Part shown: piece after piece, positions 16,371 to 25,643 of the stretch | Layout: each line of letters opens with the position of its first letter | Position numbering within the stretch: the stretch's first letter is position 1 | Origin: Streptomyces antibioticus | GTDB taxonomy: Bacteria; Actinomycetota; Actinomycetes; Streptomycetales; Streptomycetaceae | Direction of reading: 5' to 3' | Length of the DNA: 64,000 bases | Assembly (NCBI RefSeq): GCF_001514065.1 | Contig: NZ_KQ948428.1 | Location: 125,305 to 189,304, forward strand | Translations under genes and position numbers: made by a program | Notes under the pieces: model-generated | Database searches by the model: none | What the model was told of the DNA's origin: nothing | What the model saw: only the letters and a program-made list of their open reading frames with translations

Positions 16371-17614
16371 TTCGCCGCGTCCGAGGCCGCCGCCTCGCGG
16401 ACGACCCGCATGCCGCCCGTGACGCTCTTGTCGGGCTGGAGGATCACGCTCTCCCGGGAGGACGCGGACTTCGGGTCGGTGAAGTCCTGGACGGGGCCGA
16501 AGCCGAGGTCGAAGTCGTTGATCGTCAGCAGGGCCCGGTCGACGCCCTCGCGGGTGAGGTCCTTGTTCTTGCAGGCCTTCTTCAGGGCCTCGCCGAAGGC
16601 GGACGCGGCGGTCCAGCCGGCGACGATGCCGTTGTCGAGGGCGTCCTTGGGATACGCCGCCCGGTAGTCGGCGACGAGCTTCTTGGCCTCCGGTGTGTCC
16701 GCGCCGATGGGGAGCGACGGCGAGGCCACGTAGTAGTTCTTCATCAGGGCCGGGCCCGCCTGGGTGGCGAGGAGCTGGGGTGCGAAGGCGGAGTTGTTGC
16801 CGATGACCGGCACGTCGAAGCCGCCCGCCGCGGCGACACCGACGAGCGAGGCCGCCTGGCGCGGGCCCGCGCTGAGGACGATCGCCTTGACGCCGGCCTG
16901 CTTGAGGGCGGCGACCTGGGCGGTCATGTCGTTGTCGGTGGGTTTGATCTTCTGCTCGACGACGGTCAGCCCGGCCTCCTTCGCCATGTGCTTCGAGCCG
17001 GCCAGGGCGCTCTCGCCGTAGTCGCCCTCGAAGTAGACGTGGCCGATCTTGTCGCCCTTCTTGATCCCCTTCTCCTGGATCAGGAAGTCGACGGCGTTGA
17101 TCGTCTCGATGTCGTACGTGGAGCCGATGACGCGGATGTAAGGGCTGCCGAGCAGCGACGCCGACCAGGCCTGCGGCAGCACCAGGCCCTTGTCCCCGCC
17201 GTCGACTCGCTGCTTGACCGCGGCGACGAACGGGGAGCCGATGAACTGCGCGAAGCCCAGGACCTTCGGCTCCAGCTCGGTGTAGCCGGAGACGGCCTTC
17301 TGCGGGTCGTAGCCGTGGTCGCGGACGGTCAGGGCCACCTGGTAGCCGCAGACGCCGCCGGCGGCGTTCAGCTGCTTCACGTACAGCTGCTGGGCCTGGG
17401 TGACGCTCTTGCCGAGGGTGGCGTAGACGCCGGTCATGTCGGTGAGGGCGCCGAGGGTGATCGTCTTCCCGGAGATGCCCTCGCCGGTCTTGATCCCGCC
17501 CGCGGCCTGCTTGCCGCTGTCGTCGTCCTTCGCTTTGGAGCTGCACCCGGCCAGCAGGAGCAGCGCGGCGAGTGCGCCGGCGGCGGTCCTGGTCGCGTAC
17601 GTCGTCGTGGTCAT
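16355..17614 (-). CDS. livK: ABC transporter substrate-binding lipoprotein (LivK-like)
   Basis: A 419-residue extracytoplasmic solute receptor of the branched-chain amino acid / amide (HAAT) family, periplasmic-binding fold type I. The lipoprotein signal peptide ends in the lipobox LLAGC (Cys at about 24). The mature protein has the typical LTDMTGVYATLG ligand-loop segment and ends with the two-lobe receptor pattern. It heads no separate promoter: its ATG overlaps the livM stop by 4 nt, so it is last in the five-gene operon. The ligand could be an amino acid, amide or urea-like compound; sequence alone does not decide. Confidence 0.88.
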   Translation of the reverse strand: MTTTTYATRTAAGALAALLLLAGCSSKAKDDDSGKQAAGGIKTGEGISGKTITLGALTDMTGVYATLGKSVTQAQQLYVKQLNAAGGVCGYQVALTVRDHGYDPQKAVSGYTELEPKVLGFAQFIGSPFVAAVKQRVDGGDKGLVLPQAWSASLLGSPYIRVIGSTYDIETINAVDFLIQEKGIKKGDKIGHVYFEGDYGESALAGSKHMAKEAGLTVVEQKIKPTDNDMTAQVAALKQAGVKAIVLSAGPRQAASLVGVAAAGGFDVPVIGNNSAFAPQLLATQAGPALMKNYYVASPSLPIGADTPEAKKLVADYRAAYPKDALDNGIVAGWTAASAFGEALKKACKNKDLTREGVDRALLTINDFDLGFGPVQDFTDPKSASSRESVILQPDKSVTGGMRVVREAAASDAAKTYSP

Positions 17615-18690
17615 CGTTCCTCCGTGAGGGTTCTGGTGCGGCGCCGGGCGGTCACCCTGGCCAGGCCGCCGGGCAGGAACAGCACCACCAGCACGACGGC
17701 GGCGCCGTAGAGGTACCGGGACGCCTCGCCCGGTGCGATCCCGCCCGTGCCGGGGGCGGAGACCAGGGGCAGCGCGTCGCTGTAGCGGGTCAGCAGCTGC
17801 GGCAGCAGGGAGACGAACACGGCCCCGGCGACCGCGCCGGAGACCGAGCCGAGCCCGCCGATGACGATCATGGCGAGGTATTCGAGGGACAGCGTGATGC
17901 CGAAGTAGTCCGGCACGGTCCGCTGGAAGACCAGGGCGAGCAGGACGCCCGCGAGGCCCGCGTACATCGACGACAGCACGAAGACGGCGGCGCGGTAGCG
18001 GGCCACCGGCACGCCGATCACCCCGGCCGCGATGCGGTGGTCGCGGATCGCGTTCATGGCCCGGCCGGGACGGCCGCGCAGCACGCCCCGCGCGAACAGG
18101 GCGCCGGCGACCAGGGCGAGCAGTCCGGCGTACCAGAGTTTCTCGGCCGAGCCGAACGGGACGGCGGCGACGAGGAGTTCGCGGTCGTCGAAGGTGAGGC
18201 CGAAGAGGTTCAGCGGCGGTACGTCGCGGCCGTTGGCGCCGCCGGTGAGGTCGTGGGCGTTGAACATCACGTGCTGGCCGATGAAGACGAGGGCGAGGGT
18301 GGCGATGCCCAGGTAGGCGCCGCTGAGGCGGCCGGAGATGGGGCTGAACAGGCCGCCCGCGATCCCCGCGACCAGCACCGCGAGCACGGCGGCGAGCCAG
18401 GTCGGCAGGCCGAGGCCGGTCAGCCCGCCGGGGCCGTCGGCCGCGAAGACGCAGTAGCCGTAGGCGCCGACGGCGAGGAAGAAGGCGTGGCCCATGGAGA
18501 GTTGGCCGGTGGCGCCGGTGAGGAGGTTGATGCCGATCGCGCCGAGGGCGGCGGCCATGGCGAAGAGGCCGGCCTGGAGCCAGAAGCGGTCGAGGTAGAA
18601 GGGGAGGACGAGGAGGAGGACGGTCGCGGCGGTCCAGAGGTAGGTGCGGGTGCCGAGGACTTTGAGGGGTCTCGCCAGGGCTTCAGACAC
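17611..18690 (-). CDS. livM: branched-chain amino acid ABC transporter permease (LivM-like)
   Basis: A 359-residue inner-membrane permease with about nine hydrophobic segments. The LivM-type signature is seen around INLLTGATGQLSMGHAFF (about 55-72) and MIVIGGLGSVSGAVAGA (about 275-290), which contacts the ATPases. The start is GTG 18690, overlapping the livH stop by 8 nt. It pairs with livH to form the channel. Confidence 0.9.
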   Translation of the reverse strand: MSEALARPLKVLGTRTYLWTAATVLLLVLPFYLDRFWLQAGLFAMAAALGAIGINLLTGATGQLSMGHAFFLAVGAYGYCVFAADGPGGLTGLGLPTWLAAVLAVLVAGIAGGLFSPISGRLSGAYLGIATLALVFIGQHVMFNAHDLTGGANGRDVPPLNLFGLTFDDRELLVAAVPFGSAEKLWYAGLLALVAGALFARGVLRGRPGRAMNAIRDHRIAAGVIGVPVARYRAAVFVLSSMYAGLAGVLLALVFQRTVPDYFGITLSLEYLAMIVIGGLGSVSGAVAGAVFVSLLPQLLTRYSDALPLVSAPGTGGIAPGEASRYLYGAAVVLVVLFLPGGLARVTARRRTRTLTEER

Positions 18691-19573
18691 GGGCGAGCTC
18701 CTTCGTGCCGAACAGTCCGGCGGGCCGGACGAGCAGGATCGCGATCATGACCAGGTAGGGGGCGAGGTCGCCCAACCCCCGTCCCAGGAAGGTCAGATCG
18801 CTCTGGTAGCCGGTGGCCAGCGACTCGGTGACGCCGACGAGCAGCCCGCCGACCAGCGCGCCGGTCGTGGAGTCCAGGCCGCCGAGGATGGCCGCCGGGA
18901 AGGCCTTCAGCGCGGCCAGTGACGTGGCCCGTTCCAGGCCCGGCGTCGGGAACACGGTGAGGAACAGCGCGGCGACGGCGGCCAGGCCCCCGGCCACCGC
19001 CCAGGCGCCCAGCGACACCCGGCCCAGCCGTACGCCCATCAGCGCGGCCGTCTCGGCGCTCTCCGCCGCCGCACGCATGGCCACGCCCCACGAGGTGTAC
19101 CGGAAGACCAGCAGGAACGCGGTGATGAGCAGGGCCGCGGCCACGAACGCGGCGATCCGGGTGTGGGCGAGGGAGATCGGCCCGAGTGTGAGGACCGCGT
19201 CGCCCCACGGGTCGCCGAGCGTCAGGACGTCCGTGCCGATCCGGCGGGTCAGGTCGGTGGTGAGCAGGATGTCGACGCCGATCGTGACGATGGCGAGGAC
19301 GCTGTGGTCGCTGCCCCGGTAGCGGCGCATGACGAGGAACTCCACGGCCGCGCCGACCAGCGCGGCGCCCGCGATCCCGACGAGCAGTGCGGGCCAGAAG
19401 CCGAGGTCGTCGTGGAGGCTCGCGGTGACATAGCCGCCCGCCAGCAGGAGGGAAGCGTGGGCGAAGTTGACGACCTCGGTGGCGCGGAAGATCACCACGA
19501 ACCCGAGGGCGATCAGCGCGTACACCGACCCCAACGAGACGCCGTTCAGCAGGATTTCGGCGAAGGTGCTCAT
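18683..19573 (-). CDS. livH: branched-chain amino acid ABC transporter permease (LivH-like)
   Basis: A 296-residue membrane permease with the LivH N-terminus LLNGVSLGSVYALIALGF and the ATPase-contacting segment AILGGLDSTTGALVGGLLVG near residue 225. About eight hydrophobic helices are visible. The ATG at 19573 overlaps the livG stop (ATGA), so translation is coupled. Confidence 0.9.
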   Translation of the reverse strand: MSTFAEILLNGVSLGSVYALIALGFVVIFRATEVVNFAHASLLLAGGYVTASLHDDLGFWPALLVGIAGAALVGAAVEFLVMRRYRGSDHSVLAIVTIGVDILLTTDLTRRIGTDVLTLGDPWGDAVLTLGPISLAHTRIAAFVAAALLITAFLLVFRYTSWGVAMRAAAESAETAALMGVRLGRVSLGAWAVAGGLAAVAALFLTVFPTPGLERATSLAALKAFPAAILGGLDSTTGALVGGLLVGVTESLATGYQSDLTFLGRGLGDLAPYLVMIAILLVRPAGLFGTKELARV

Positions 19574-20334
19574 GTTCCGGCTCCCAGGTAGGCCTGTACG
19601 ACGGCCGGGTCGTTCTGTACGTCGGCGGGGGCGCCGTCGGCGATCCGGCGCCCGAAGTCCAGTACGGTCACCGCGTCGGCGAGCCGCATCACCACCCCCA
19701 TGTCGTGTTCCACCAGCACGATCGAGATGCCGAGGCCGTCGCGGACGCCCGCGATCACGGCGGCGGTCCGGCGGCGTTCGTCGGCGGTCATCCCGGCGAC
19801 GGGTTCGTCGAGGAGCAGCAGGCGCGGCTCCATGCAGAGCGCGCGGGCGAGTTCGGCGAGCTTCTGCTGCCCGTACGGCAGGGAGCCGGCCGGGCGGTCC
19901 AGGCAGTCGGCGATGCCGACGAACTCGGCGATCTCGCGGACGCGTTCACGGTGGACGCGTTCCTCGCGGGCGGCCGAGGGCAGGCGAAGTCCGGCCGCGA
20001 GGATGCCGGTTCGGGTGAGCCGGTGGCGGCCGAGGAGCAGGCTGTCCTCGACGGTGGCGCGGGGCGGCAGGGCGAGGTTCTGGAAGATGCGGGCGATCCC
20101 GAGCGCGGCGATGCGGTGCGCGGGCATGCCGGTGAGTTCGCGGTCGCCGAAGCGGACGCTGCCTGAGGTGGCGCGGTAGACGCCGGACAGGACGTTGAAG
20201 CAGGTTGATTTCCCTGCCCCGTTGGGGCCGATGAGGGCGTGGACGGTGCCGGGGCGGACGGTGAAGGAGACGGCGTCGAGGGCGGTGAGCCCGGCGAAGC
20301 GGACGGTCAGGTCGTGTACGTCGAGGGTGTCCAC
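19570..20334 (-). CDS. livG: ABC transporter ATP-binding protein (LivG-like)
   Basis: A 254-residue ATPase with Walker A GPNGAGKST (about 36-44), ABC signature in LPYGQQKLAELARAL and Walker B LLLLDEP. The C-terminal LDFGRRIADG...VVQAYLG extension is typical of LivG subunits. The signature starts with LPYGQ rather than the canonical LSGGQ, as is common in LivG proteins. It starts 5 bases after the livF stop and ends overlapping livH. Confidence 0.9.
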   Translation of the reverse strand: MDTLDVHDLTVRFAGLTALDAVSFTVRPGTVHALIGPNGAGKSTCFNVLSGVYRATSGSVRFGDRELTGMPAHRIAALGIARIFQNLALPPRATVEDSLLLGRHRLTRTGILAAGLRLPSAAREERVHRERVREIAEFVGIADCLDRPAGSLPYGQQKLAELARALCMEPRLLLLDEPVAGMTADERRRTAAVIAGVRDGLGISIVLVEHDMGVVMRLADAVTVLDFGRRIADGAPADVQNDPAVVQAYLGAGT

Positions 20335-20338
20335 CGGG

Positions 20339-21133
20339 TCAGCCCTTCCACCGGGTGAGGGTCAGGGCGCCGGTCGTGGCCGCGTCGGCCGCCGCGTCCT
20401 CGTCGACCACGCCCAGGTAGCGGCGGCGGACCTCGTCGGAGGCGGCCAGTTCCGCGGCCGGGCCTTCCAGGGTCACCTCGCCGACTTCGAGGACGTACGC
20501 GTGGGTGGCGAGGCGCAGGGCGAGGGCGGCGTTCTGTTCGACGAGGAGGACCGCGGTGCCCTGGTCGTTGATCTCGCGGACGGTGTCGGCGATGCGCTCG
20601 GCCATGAGCGGGGCGAGGCCGAGGGAGGGTTCGTCGAGGAGGAGGAACCGGGGGGCGGCCATGAGGGCGCGGGCGACGGCGAGCATCTGCTGCTCGCCGC
20701 CGGAGAGCAACCCGGCGCGCTGCTGGGCGCGTTGCGCCAGGACGGGGAACAGTTCGTGGACGCGGGCCAGGGCCCCGGCGCGGCCCCTCCGGTCGCCGCC
20801 GAGGGCGCCCGCGCGCAGGTTGTCGGCGACCGTCATGCGGGCGAACACCCGTCTGCCCTCCGGAACTTGGGAGACCCCGGCGGCGACCACCCGGTCCGCC
20901 GGCAGCCGGTCCAGTCGTCGGTCGCCGAGCAGCGCCTCGCCCTCGGTGACCGTGCCGCCCTGGAAGGACAACGTGCGGCTGATCGCGCGGAGCAGCGTCG
21001 ACTTGCCCGCGCCGTTGGCGCCGAGGACCGTCACCACGGTTGCCTCGGGCACCTCCAGGGACACCCGGCGCAGGGCGCGCACGGGACCGTATCCGACCGA
21101 CAGGTCCCGCACCACGAGTCCGGATCCGACCAT
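20339..21133 (-). CDS. livF: ABC transporter ATP-binding protein (LivF-like)
   Basis: A 264-residue ATPase with Walker A GANGAGKST, signature LLSGGEQQMLAVARAL and Walker B LLLDEPSLGLAP. The LivF-type ending RRRYLG is followed by a short tail. It is first in the operon. The ATG at 21133 was chosen over the upstream GTG 21154 because a GAAGGGA ribosome site lies 6 nt before the ATG. Confidence 0.88.
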   Translation of the reverse strand: MVGSGLVVRDLSVGYGPVRALRRVSLEVPEATVVTVLGANGAGKSTLLRAISRTLSFQGGTVTEGEALLGDRRLDRLPADRVVAAGVSQVPEGRRVFARMTVADNLRAGALGGDRRGRAGALARVHELFPVLAQRAQQRAGLLSGGEQQMLAVARALMAAPRFLLLDEPSLGLAPLMAERIADTVREINDQGTAVLLVEQNAALALRLATHAYVLEVGEVTLEGPAAELAASDEVRRRYLGVVDEDAAADAATTGALTLTRWKG

Positions 21134-21244
21134 GGACTTCCCTTCTGTCCTCACTCGGTGTGGCGCTCACCCCAGCACCGGCAAAGGCGCCCGTCCACGG
21201 TCCGCGGCGGAATCGCTGCGGGTGCCCAGCGGGCCGGTGCCGCC

Positions 21245-21262
21245 GTTGTGCGCGTGCACAAC
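21245..21262. promoter_or_regulatory. Operator-like palindrome between the liv operon and the PucR gene
   Basis: A perfect inverted repeat GTTGTGC-GCGT-GCACAAC (7-bp arms, 4-bp spacer) lies in the 181-bp divergent intergenic region, 112 bases before livF and 53 before the regulator gene. It is well placed to control both promoters. The binding protein is inferred, not shown. Confidence 0.5.
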
Positions 21263-21314
21263 ACTGCGTGTCAGGGGCCTGTGCGGGGGCCCGCCGCGAT
21301 GGCATGCTCCGGCC

Positions 21315-22511
21315 ATGGGAGCGCGACGGCCGCGTACCGGTCATGACTGGAAGCTGCTCGCGGAGTCCTGCACCGCTCTGCTGGAGCGGGTGCCGGAGCT
21401 CGTCGACGAGCACCTCAGGCAACTCTTCGACCACTCCCCCGTCTACGCGCAGGTGCTGCCGTACGACCAGCAGTGGCGGGAGGCGGAGGAAGCGATCCGG
21501 ATCGGGATCGAGACGATCTCCGCGCCCCGGGACTCGCCGCGCCGTGACCTGGAGTGTGCCGAGGACGCGGGGCGGCGGCGGGCCCGGCAGGGGCTGCCCC
21601 TGGATCTGCTGATCCACGCCTACCGGAACGCCGGGTATCTGGTGTGGGACGCGCTGGTGGAGGGTGCCGGGGGGCGGGAGCCGGAGCGGCTGGCGGCGCT
21701 GATGCGGTCGACGACGATGGTGTGGTCGGCGGTGGACGCGCAGGCGGAGGCGGCGTCGGAGGCGTACCGGGCGACGGAGGCGGAGCTACGGCGGCGGACG
21801 GACGAGCAGTTGCAGGCGCTGCTCGACGCGCTGCTGGAGGGCAAGGCGACGCCGGGGCTCGCGGCGCGGGCCGCCGCCGGGCTGGACCTGCCGGAGCACG
21901 GGCCGTACGCGGTGGTCGTGCTACGCGCCGAGCGGCGGGACGCGGTCGAGCGGCCGGTGCAGGGGGCCGGGTTCCGGTTCATCTGGCGGATGCGGGCCGA
22001 CGGCGAGGTGGGGGTGGTGGCCCTCTCCCCCGGTCAGGGCCTGGACGGGGTGGCGCGGGTGCTGGAGGGGCGGTGCTCGGGGCCCGGCGGGATCAGTCCG
22101 GTGGTGCCGGGCCTCGCCGAGCTGGGGCGGGCCCGGCGGCTGGCCGAGCTGGCGCTGCGGACCTGTCCGCCGGACGGGACCGCCGTCGTACGCCTCGATC
22201 AGCGCATGCCGACGGCGCTCGTGGTGAGCCAGCCGGAGCTGGCCGACCGGCTGGTGTCGGACGTGTTCGGCGGGCTGCTGGAGCTGGAGCCCGCCGACCG
22301 GGCCGTGCTGCTGGAGACCCTGGACGTGTGGCTGGCCTGTGAAGGGTCGGCGGGCCGGGCCGCCGCGCGGCTGTACTGCCACCGCAACACGGTGTTCAAC
22401 CGGCTGCGGCGCCTGGAACAGCTGACGTCACGGTCGCTGGCCCGGCCGCGGGATCTGATCGAGATGACGCTGGCGCTGGACGCGTACCGCCTCTCCGGGG
22501 CCCGCAGGTGA
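21315..22511 (+). CDS. PucR/CdaR-type transcriptional regulator
   Basis: A 398-residue regulator. The C-terminal ~60 residues form the PucR/CdaR-type HTH (AARLYCHRNTVFNRLRRLEQLT, about 350-371). The central region resembles the GGDEF-like domain of CdaR proteins, and the N-terminal ~170 residues are helical and contain no recognised effector domain. It is divergent from the five-gene liv transporter, so it probably controls that operon in response to its substrate or a metabolite. The ATG at 21315 was chosen; the frame is open far upstream but only across the divergent promoter and livF. Confidence 0.82.
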   Translation: MGARRPRTGHDWKLLAESCTALLERVPELVDEHLRQLFDHSPVYAQVLPYDQQWREAEEAIRIGIETISAPRDSPRRDLECAEDAGRRRARQGLPLDLLIHAYRNAGYLVWDALVEGAGGREPERLAALMRSTTMVWSAVDAQAEAASEAYRATEAELRRRTDEQLQALLDALLEGKATPGLAARAAAGLDLPEHGPYAVVVLRAERRDAVERPVQGAGFRFIWRMRADGEVGVVALSPGQGLDGVARVLEGRCSGPGGISPVVPGLAELGRARRLAELALRTCPPDGTAVVRLDQRMPTALVVSQPELADRLVSDVFGGLLELEPADRAVLLETLDVWLACEGSAGRAAARLYCHRNTVFNRLRRLEQLTSRSLARPRDLIEMTLALDAYRLSGARR

Positions 22512-22550
22512 GGTGGGCGGGCTCGGCTCAGCGGGTGCGTCCGAGGAGAC

Positions 22551-23702
22551 TCAGCTCAGGAAGTCCCGCGCGATCTGTTCCGCCACTCGCTCCAGGATCG
22601 GCCCGGCGTCCGCGATGCACTTCGCCACGTCCGGCTCGACCTCGGTGAGCGGGTACGCCCGCCGGATGCCCGCCTTGCCGAGCGCCTCCGGGGGCAGGGC
22701 GAGGCGGCCGCACACCGCGACGACCTCCTTGCCGGCGGCGCGGGCCGCGGCGGCGACGCCCGCGGGGGCCTTGCCGTGCAGGGTCTGCTCGTCGAGGGAG
22801 CCCTCGCCGGTGATGACCAAGGTGGCCTTCTCCAGTGCGGGGGCGAAGCCGAGGACGTCCAGCATGACGTCGATGCCAGCGCGGAAGCGGGCGCCGATGA
22901 GGAGTGCGCCGTAGCCGATGCCGCCGGCCGCGCCCGCACCCGGCGACGCGGCGTACTCGGCGGCCTTGGCGCCGACCGCGTCCTCCAGCACGCGCGCGTA
23001 GTGCGCGAGAGCGGCGTCCAGGGTCGCCACGTCGTCCGGGGAGGCGCCCTTCTGCGGGCCGTAGACCGCGGGCGCGCCCTTCGGGCCGGTCAGCGGGTTG
23101 TCGACGTCGCTGGCGAGGACCAGTTCCACGTCGGCGAGGCGCGGGTCGAGGCCGGACAGGTCGGCCGTGGCCAGCTCGGCGAGGCCGCCGCCGCCCGGGG
23201 CGACCGGCTCGCCGTCCTTGTCGAGGAACCGGGCGCCGAGCGCGGTGAGCATGCCGGCGCCGCCGTCGGTGGTGGCGCTGCCGCCGACGCCGAAGACGAG
23301 GGTGCGGGCGCCCGCGTCGAGCACGGCCCGCAGCAGCTCGCCGGAGCCGTAGGTGGACGAGGTGAGGGGGGCGAAGACGCCCTGCGGGAGCCGCTGGAGC
23401 CCGCTGGCCTCGGCCATCTCCACGACGGCGGTGTCGCCGCGCAGCGCGAAGGCGGCCGTGACCTCCTGGCCGAGGGGCCCGGCGACCTTGGTCTCGTGCC
23501 GTTCGAAACCGGCCGCGACCGCGGCGTCCACGGTGCCGTCGCCGCCGTCGGCCACGGGCAGCGCGGCCACGTCGAGGCCCGGCACGACCCGGCGCAGCCC
23601 GGCCGTCACCCGCTCGGCGACCTGCACGGCCGTCAGCGATCCCTTGAACTTGTCCGCGGCGATGAGCACCCTCTCAGTGCCCCTGCCTGCAGCGTCAGCC
23701 AC
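22551..23702 (-). CDS. glycerate kinase
   Basis: A 383-residue glycerate 2-kinase of the GK family (GarK/GlxK type), making phosphoglycerate from D-glycerate with ATP. Family landmarks are IAADKFKGSLTAVQVAE (12-30), PVADGGDGTVDA, GVGGSATTDGGAGML and ITGEGSLDEQTLHGKAP. The start is GTG 23702 with AAGGGGA upstream. It is convergent with the PucR gene (39 bp between stops). No other glyoxylate-pathway gene is adjacent. Confidence 0.9.
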   Translation of the reverse strand: MADAAGRGTERVLIAADKFKGSLTAVQVAERVTAGLRRVVPGLDVAALPVADGGDGTVDAAVAAGFERHETKVAGPLGQEVTAAFALRGDTAVVEMAEASGLQRLPQGVFAPLTSSTYGSGELLRAVLDAGARTLVFGVGGSATTDGGAGMLTALGARFLDKDGEPVAPGGGGLAELATADLSGLDPRLADVELVLASDVDNPLTGPKGAPAVYGPQKGASPDDVATLDAALAHYARVLEDAVGAKAAEYAASPGAGAAGGIGYGALLIGARFRAGIDVMLDVLGFAPALEKATLVITGEGSLDEQTLHGKAPAGVAAAARAAGKEVVAVCGRLALPPEALGKAGIRRAYPLTEVEPDVAKCIADAGPILERVAEQIARDFLS

Positions 23703-23859
23703 TTGCCATCCCCTTGCTCTCAGGCCCGACGCATGTCCGGGCCAGTCGCGCCGCTGCGACCTTAACCGCAGCCCGCCCTCCCCGTCATGCCCTGCCCGGA
23801 CCTTGAGAAGCCGCTACGACCCCACTGTGCACCCCTGGGAAATCGGGTAAACCGGTCCT

Positions 23860-24930
23860 ATGACCCCTGTGGGCAGTGAGACAGAGCTCGCCGACCGCGT
23901 TCTCGGGGGCTGGCTGGGCCGGATCGCGGGCAACATGCTCGGCAAGCCGGTCGAGCAGGGCGACCTGTGGACGCGGGACCGGATCGACCGCTATCTGCGG
24001 CAGGCCGCCGCCCTGCCGCTGACCGACTATCTGCCGGAGCCGCCGAGCGAGAGCGACGGCTTCGAGCTGCGCCCGGAGTGGCGCCAGTGCGTGCGCGGCC
24101 GCATCCACGGCAGCTGCCGCGACGACGACGTGGACTACGCCATCCTCGGCCTGGACCTCCTGGAGACCCACGGCTTCGGCTTCAGCACGGAGCAGGTCGG
24201 TGATCTGTGGCTGCTGAGGCTCCCGTACCTCCAGACGTTCACCGCCGAGCGGGCCGCCTACCGCAACCTCGCGGCCGGGCTGAAGCCGCCGCTGACGGCG
24301 ACGTACGACAACCCGTACCAGGAGTGGATCGGGGCGCTGATCCGCGCCGACATCTACGGCTGGACCTGCCCGGGCGCCCCGCGCCGGGCGGCCTCGCTGG
24401 CCCGCCGGGACGCGGTGCTCTCGCACACCGGGAACGGGGTGTACGGGGCGATGTGGGCGGCGGCGCTGGTGTCGGCGGCGTTCACCGCGGCGACCGTGCG
24501 GAACGCGCTGGACCAGGCGCTGGCCGTCGTACCGGAGAGCAGTCGGCTGGCCCGGACCGTGCGCCGGGTGATCGCCCTGCACGAGACCCGGATGACCTGG
24601 GAGGACACGCTGACGACGGTGGCCGAGGAGACCGCCGGGCTGGGCTGGATCCACACGATCCCGAACGCCGCCGTGCTCACCGCCGGGCTGCTCTACGGCG
24701 ACGGCGACTTCACCCGCACCGTCACCCTGACCGTCCGCGGCGGTCTGGACACCGACTCCAACGGGGCCACGGCCGGTTCGGTGGCCGGGGTGCTCACCGG
24801 AGCGGAGGCGATCCCGGAGCAGTGGAAGGACCCCCTGGAGGACACGGTACGCAGCGCGGTGTTCGGGTTCGACGGGGTACGGATCAGCGAACTGGCGGAG
24901 CGGACGGTGCGGTTGATCGACGGTGGGTGA
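23860..24930 (+). CDS. ADP-ribosylglycohydrolase family protein
   Basis: A 356-residue DraG/ARH-type hydrolase, a metal-dependent family that removes ADP-ribose from proteins or small molecules. Signatures are the N-terminal GGWLGRIAGNMLGKPVE, the first acidic metal segment CRDDDVDYAI (about 87-96) and the C-terminal GGLDTDSNGATAGSVAG (about 290-306), which matches the D-T-D metal motif. The Nudix gene begins 29 bases after its stop, giving a plausible ADP-ribose release and hydrolysis pair. Substrate is not known. Confidence 0.85.
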   Translation: MTPVGSETELADRVLGGWLGRIAGNMLGKPVEQGDLWTRDRIDRYLRQAAALPLTDYLPEPPSESDGFELRPEWRQCVRGRIHGSCRDDDVDYAILGLDLLETHGFGFSTEQVGDLWLLRLPYLQTFTAERAAYRNLAAGLKPPLTATYDNPYQEWIGALIRADIYGWTCPGAPRRAASLARRDAVLSHTGNGVYGAMWAAALVSAAFTAATVRNALDQALAVVPESSRLARTVRRVIALHETRMTWEDTLTTVAEETAGLGWIHTIPNAAVLTAGLLYGDGDFTRTVTLTVRGGLDTDSNGATAGSVAGVLTGAEAIPEQWKDPLEDTVRSAVFGFDGVRISELAERTVRLIDGG

Positions 24931-24958
24931 CCCTGGGTCCGGGAACTACCCTTCAGGG

Positions 24959-25453
24959 ATGACCAGCGCTCAGGACTTCGCCACGTACATCGCCGGCCTC
25001 CCCCGTATCCTCGCCGGCGCCGCCGCCCTCTTCCGCGACAGCGAGGGGCGGGTGCTCCTCGTCGAGCCCAACTACCGTGAGGGATGGGCGCTTCCGGGCG
25101 GCACCATCGAGTCGGACGACGGCGAGACCCCGCGTCAGGGGGCGCGCCGCGAGACGCTGGAGGAGATCGGTCTCGACCGTGAACTCGGCCGGCTGCTGGC
25201 GGTGGACTGGGTGTACCGGCCGGGCATTCCGCCGCTGGTGGCGTACCTGTACGACGGTGGTGTGCTCGGGGAGGACGAGCTGAAGGCGATCCGGCTCCAG
25301 GAGGAGGAGCTGCTGTCGTGGCGGCTCGTGCCGCGCGAGGAGCTGGACGACTATCTGCTGGGCTTCCTGGGCGGCCGGGTGCGGGTCGCGCTGGACGTGC
25401 TCGCGGAAGGCGGCGGGACGGCGGAGCTGGAGAACGGCCGCCGGGTTTCCTGA
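24959..25453 (+). CDS. Nudix hydrolase
   Basis: A 164-residue Nudix pyrophosphohydrolase. The box GGTIESDD..GE followed by TPRQGARRETLEEIGL contains the catalytic R-E-x2-E-E-x-G, with two extra residues in the loop before the first Glu. Downstream of an ARH-type gene, ADP-ribose or a related nucleotide is a reasonable but unproven substrate. ATG 24959 was chosen; a GTG at 24923 overlapping the ARH stop is possible and would link the two by translation. Neither has a strong ribosome site. Confidence 0.82.
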   Translation: MTSAQDFATYIAGLPRILAGAAALFRDSEGRVLLVEPNYREGWALPGGTIESDDGETPRQGARRETLEEIGLDRELGRLLAVDWVYRPGIPPLVAYLYDGGVLGEDELKAIRLQEEELLSWRLVPREELDDYLLGFLGGRVRVALDVLAEGGGTAELENGRRVS

Positions 25454-25643
25454 CGCCTGTTGTTCCGGATGTCGCTTCCCGTCATTCCCGTCAATTCCGC
25501 TGCGGAAATGTGTTCTTGAAGCTACGCCCTTGCGCGTATGGACCCCCTGTATCCGCGCCAATAGCGTGCGAGTCCTCGCCTTATCCGCAGGTCCCGGTGG
25601 CACGCGGTTCTCCGTGCCGCCGGATTCAATTACAGGGGGAAAC

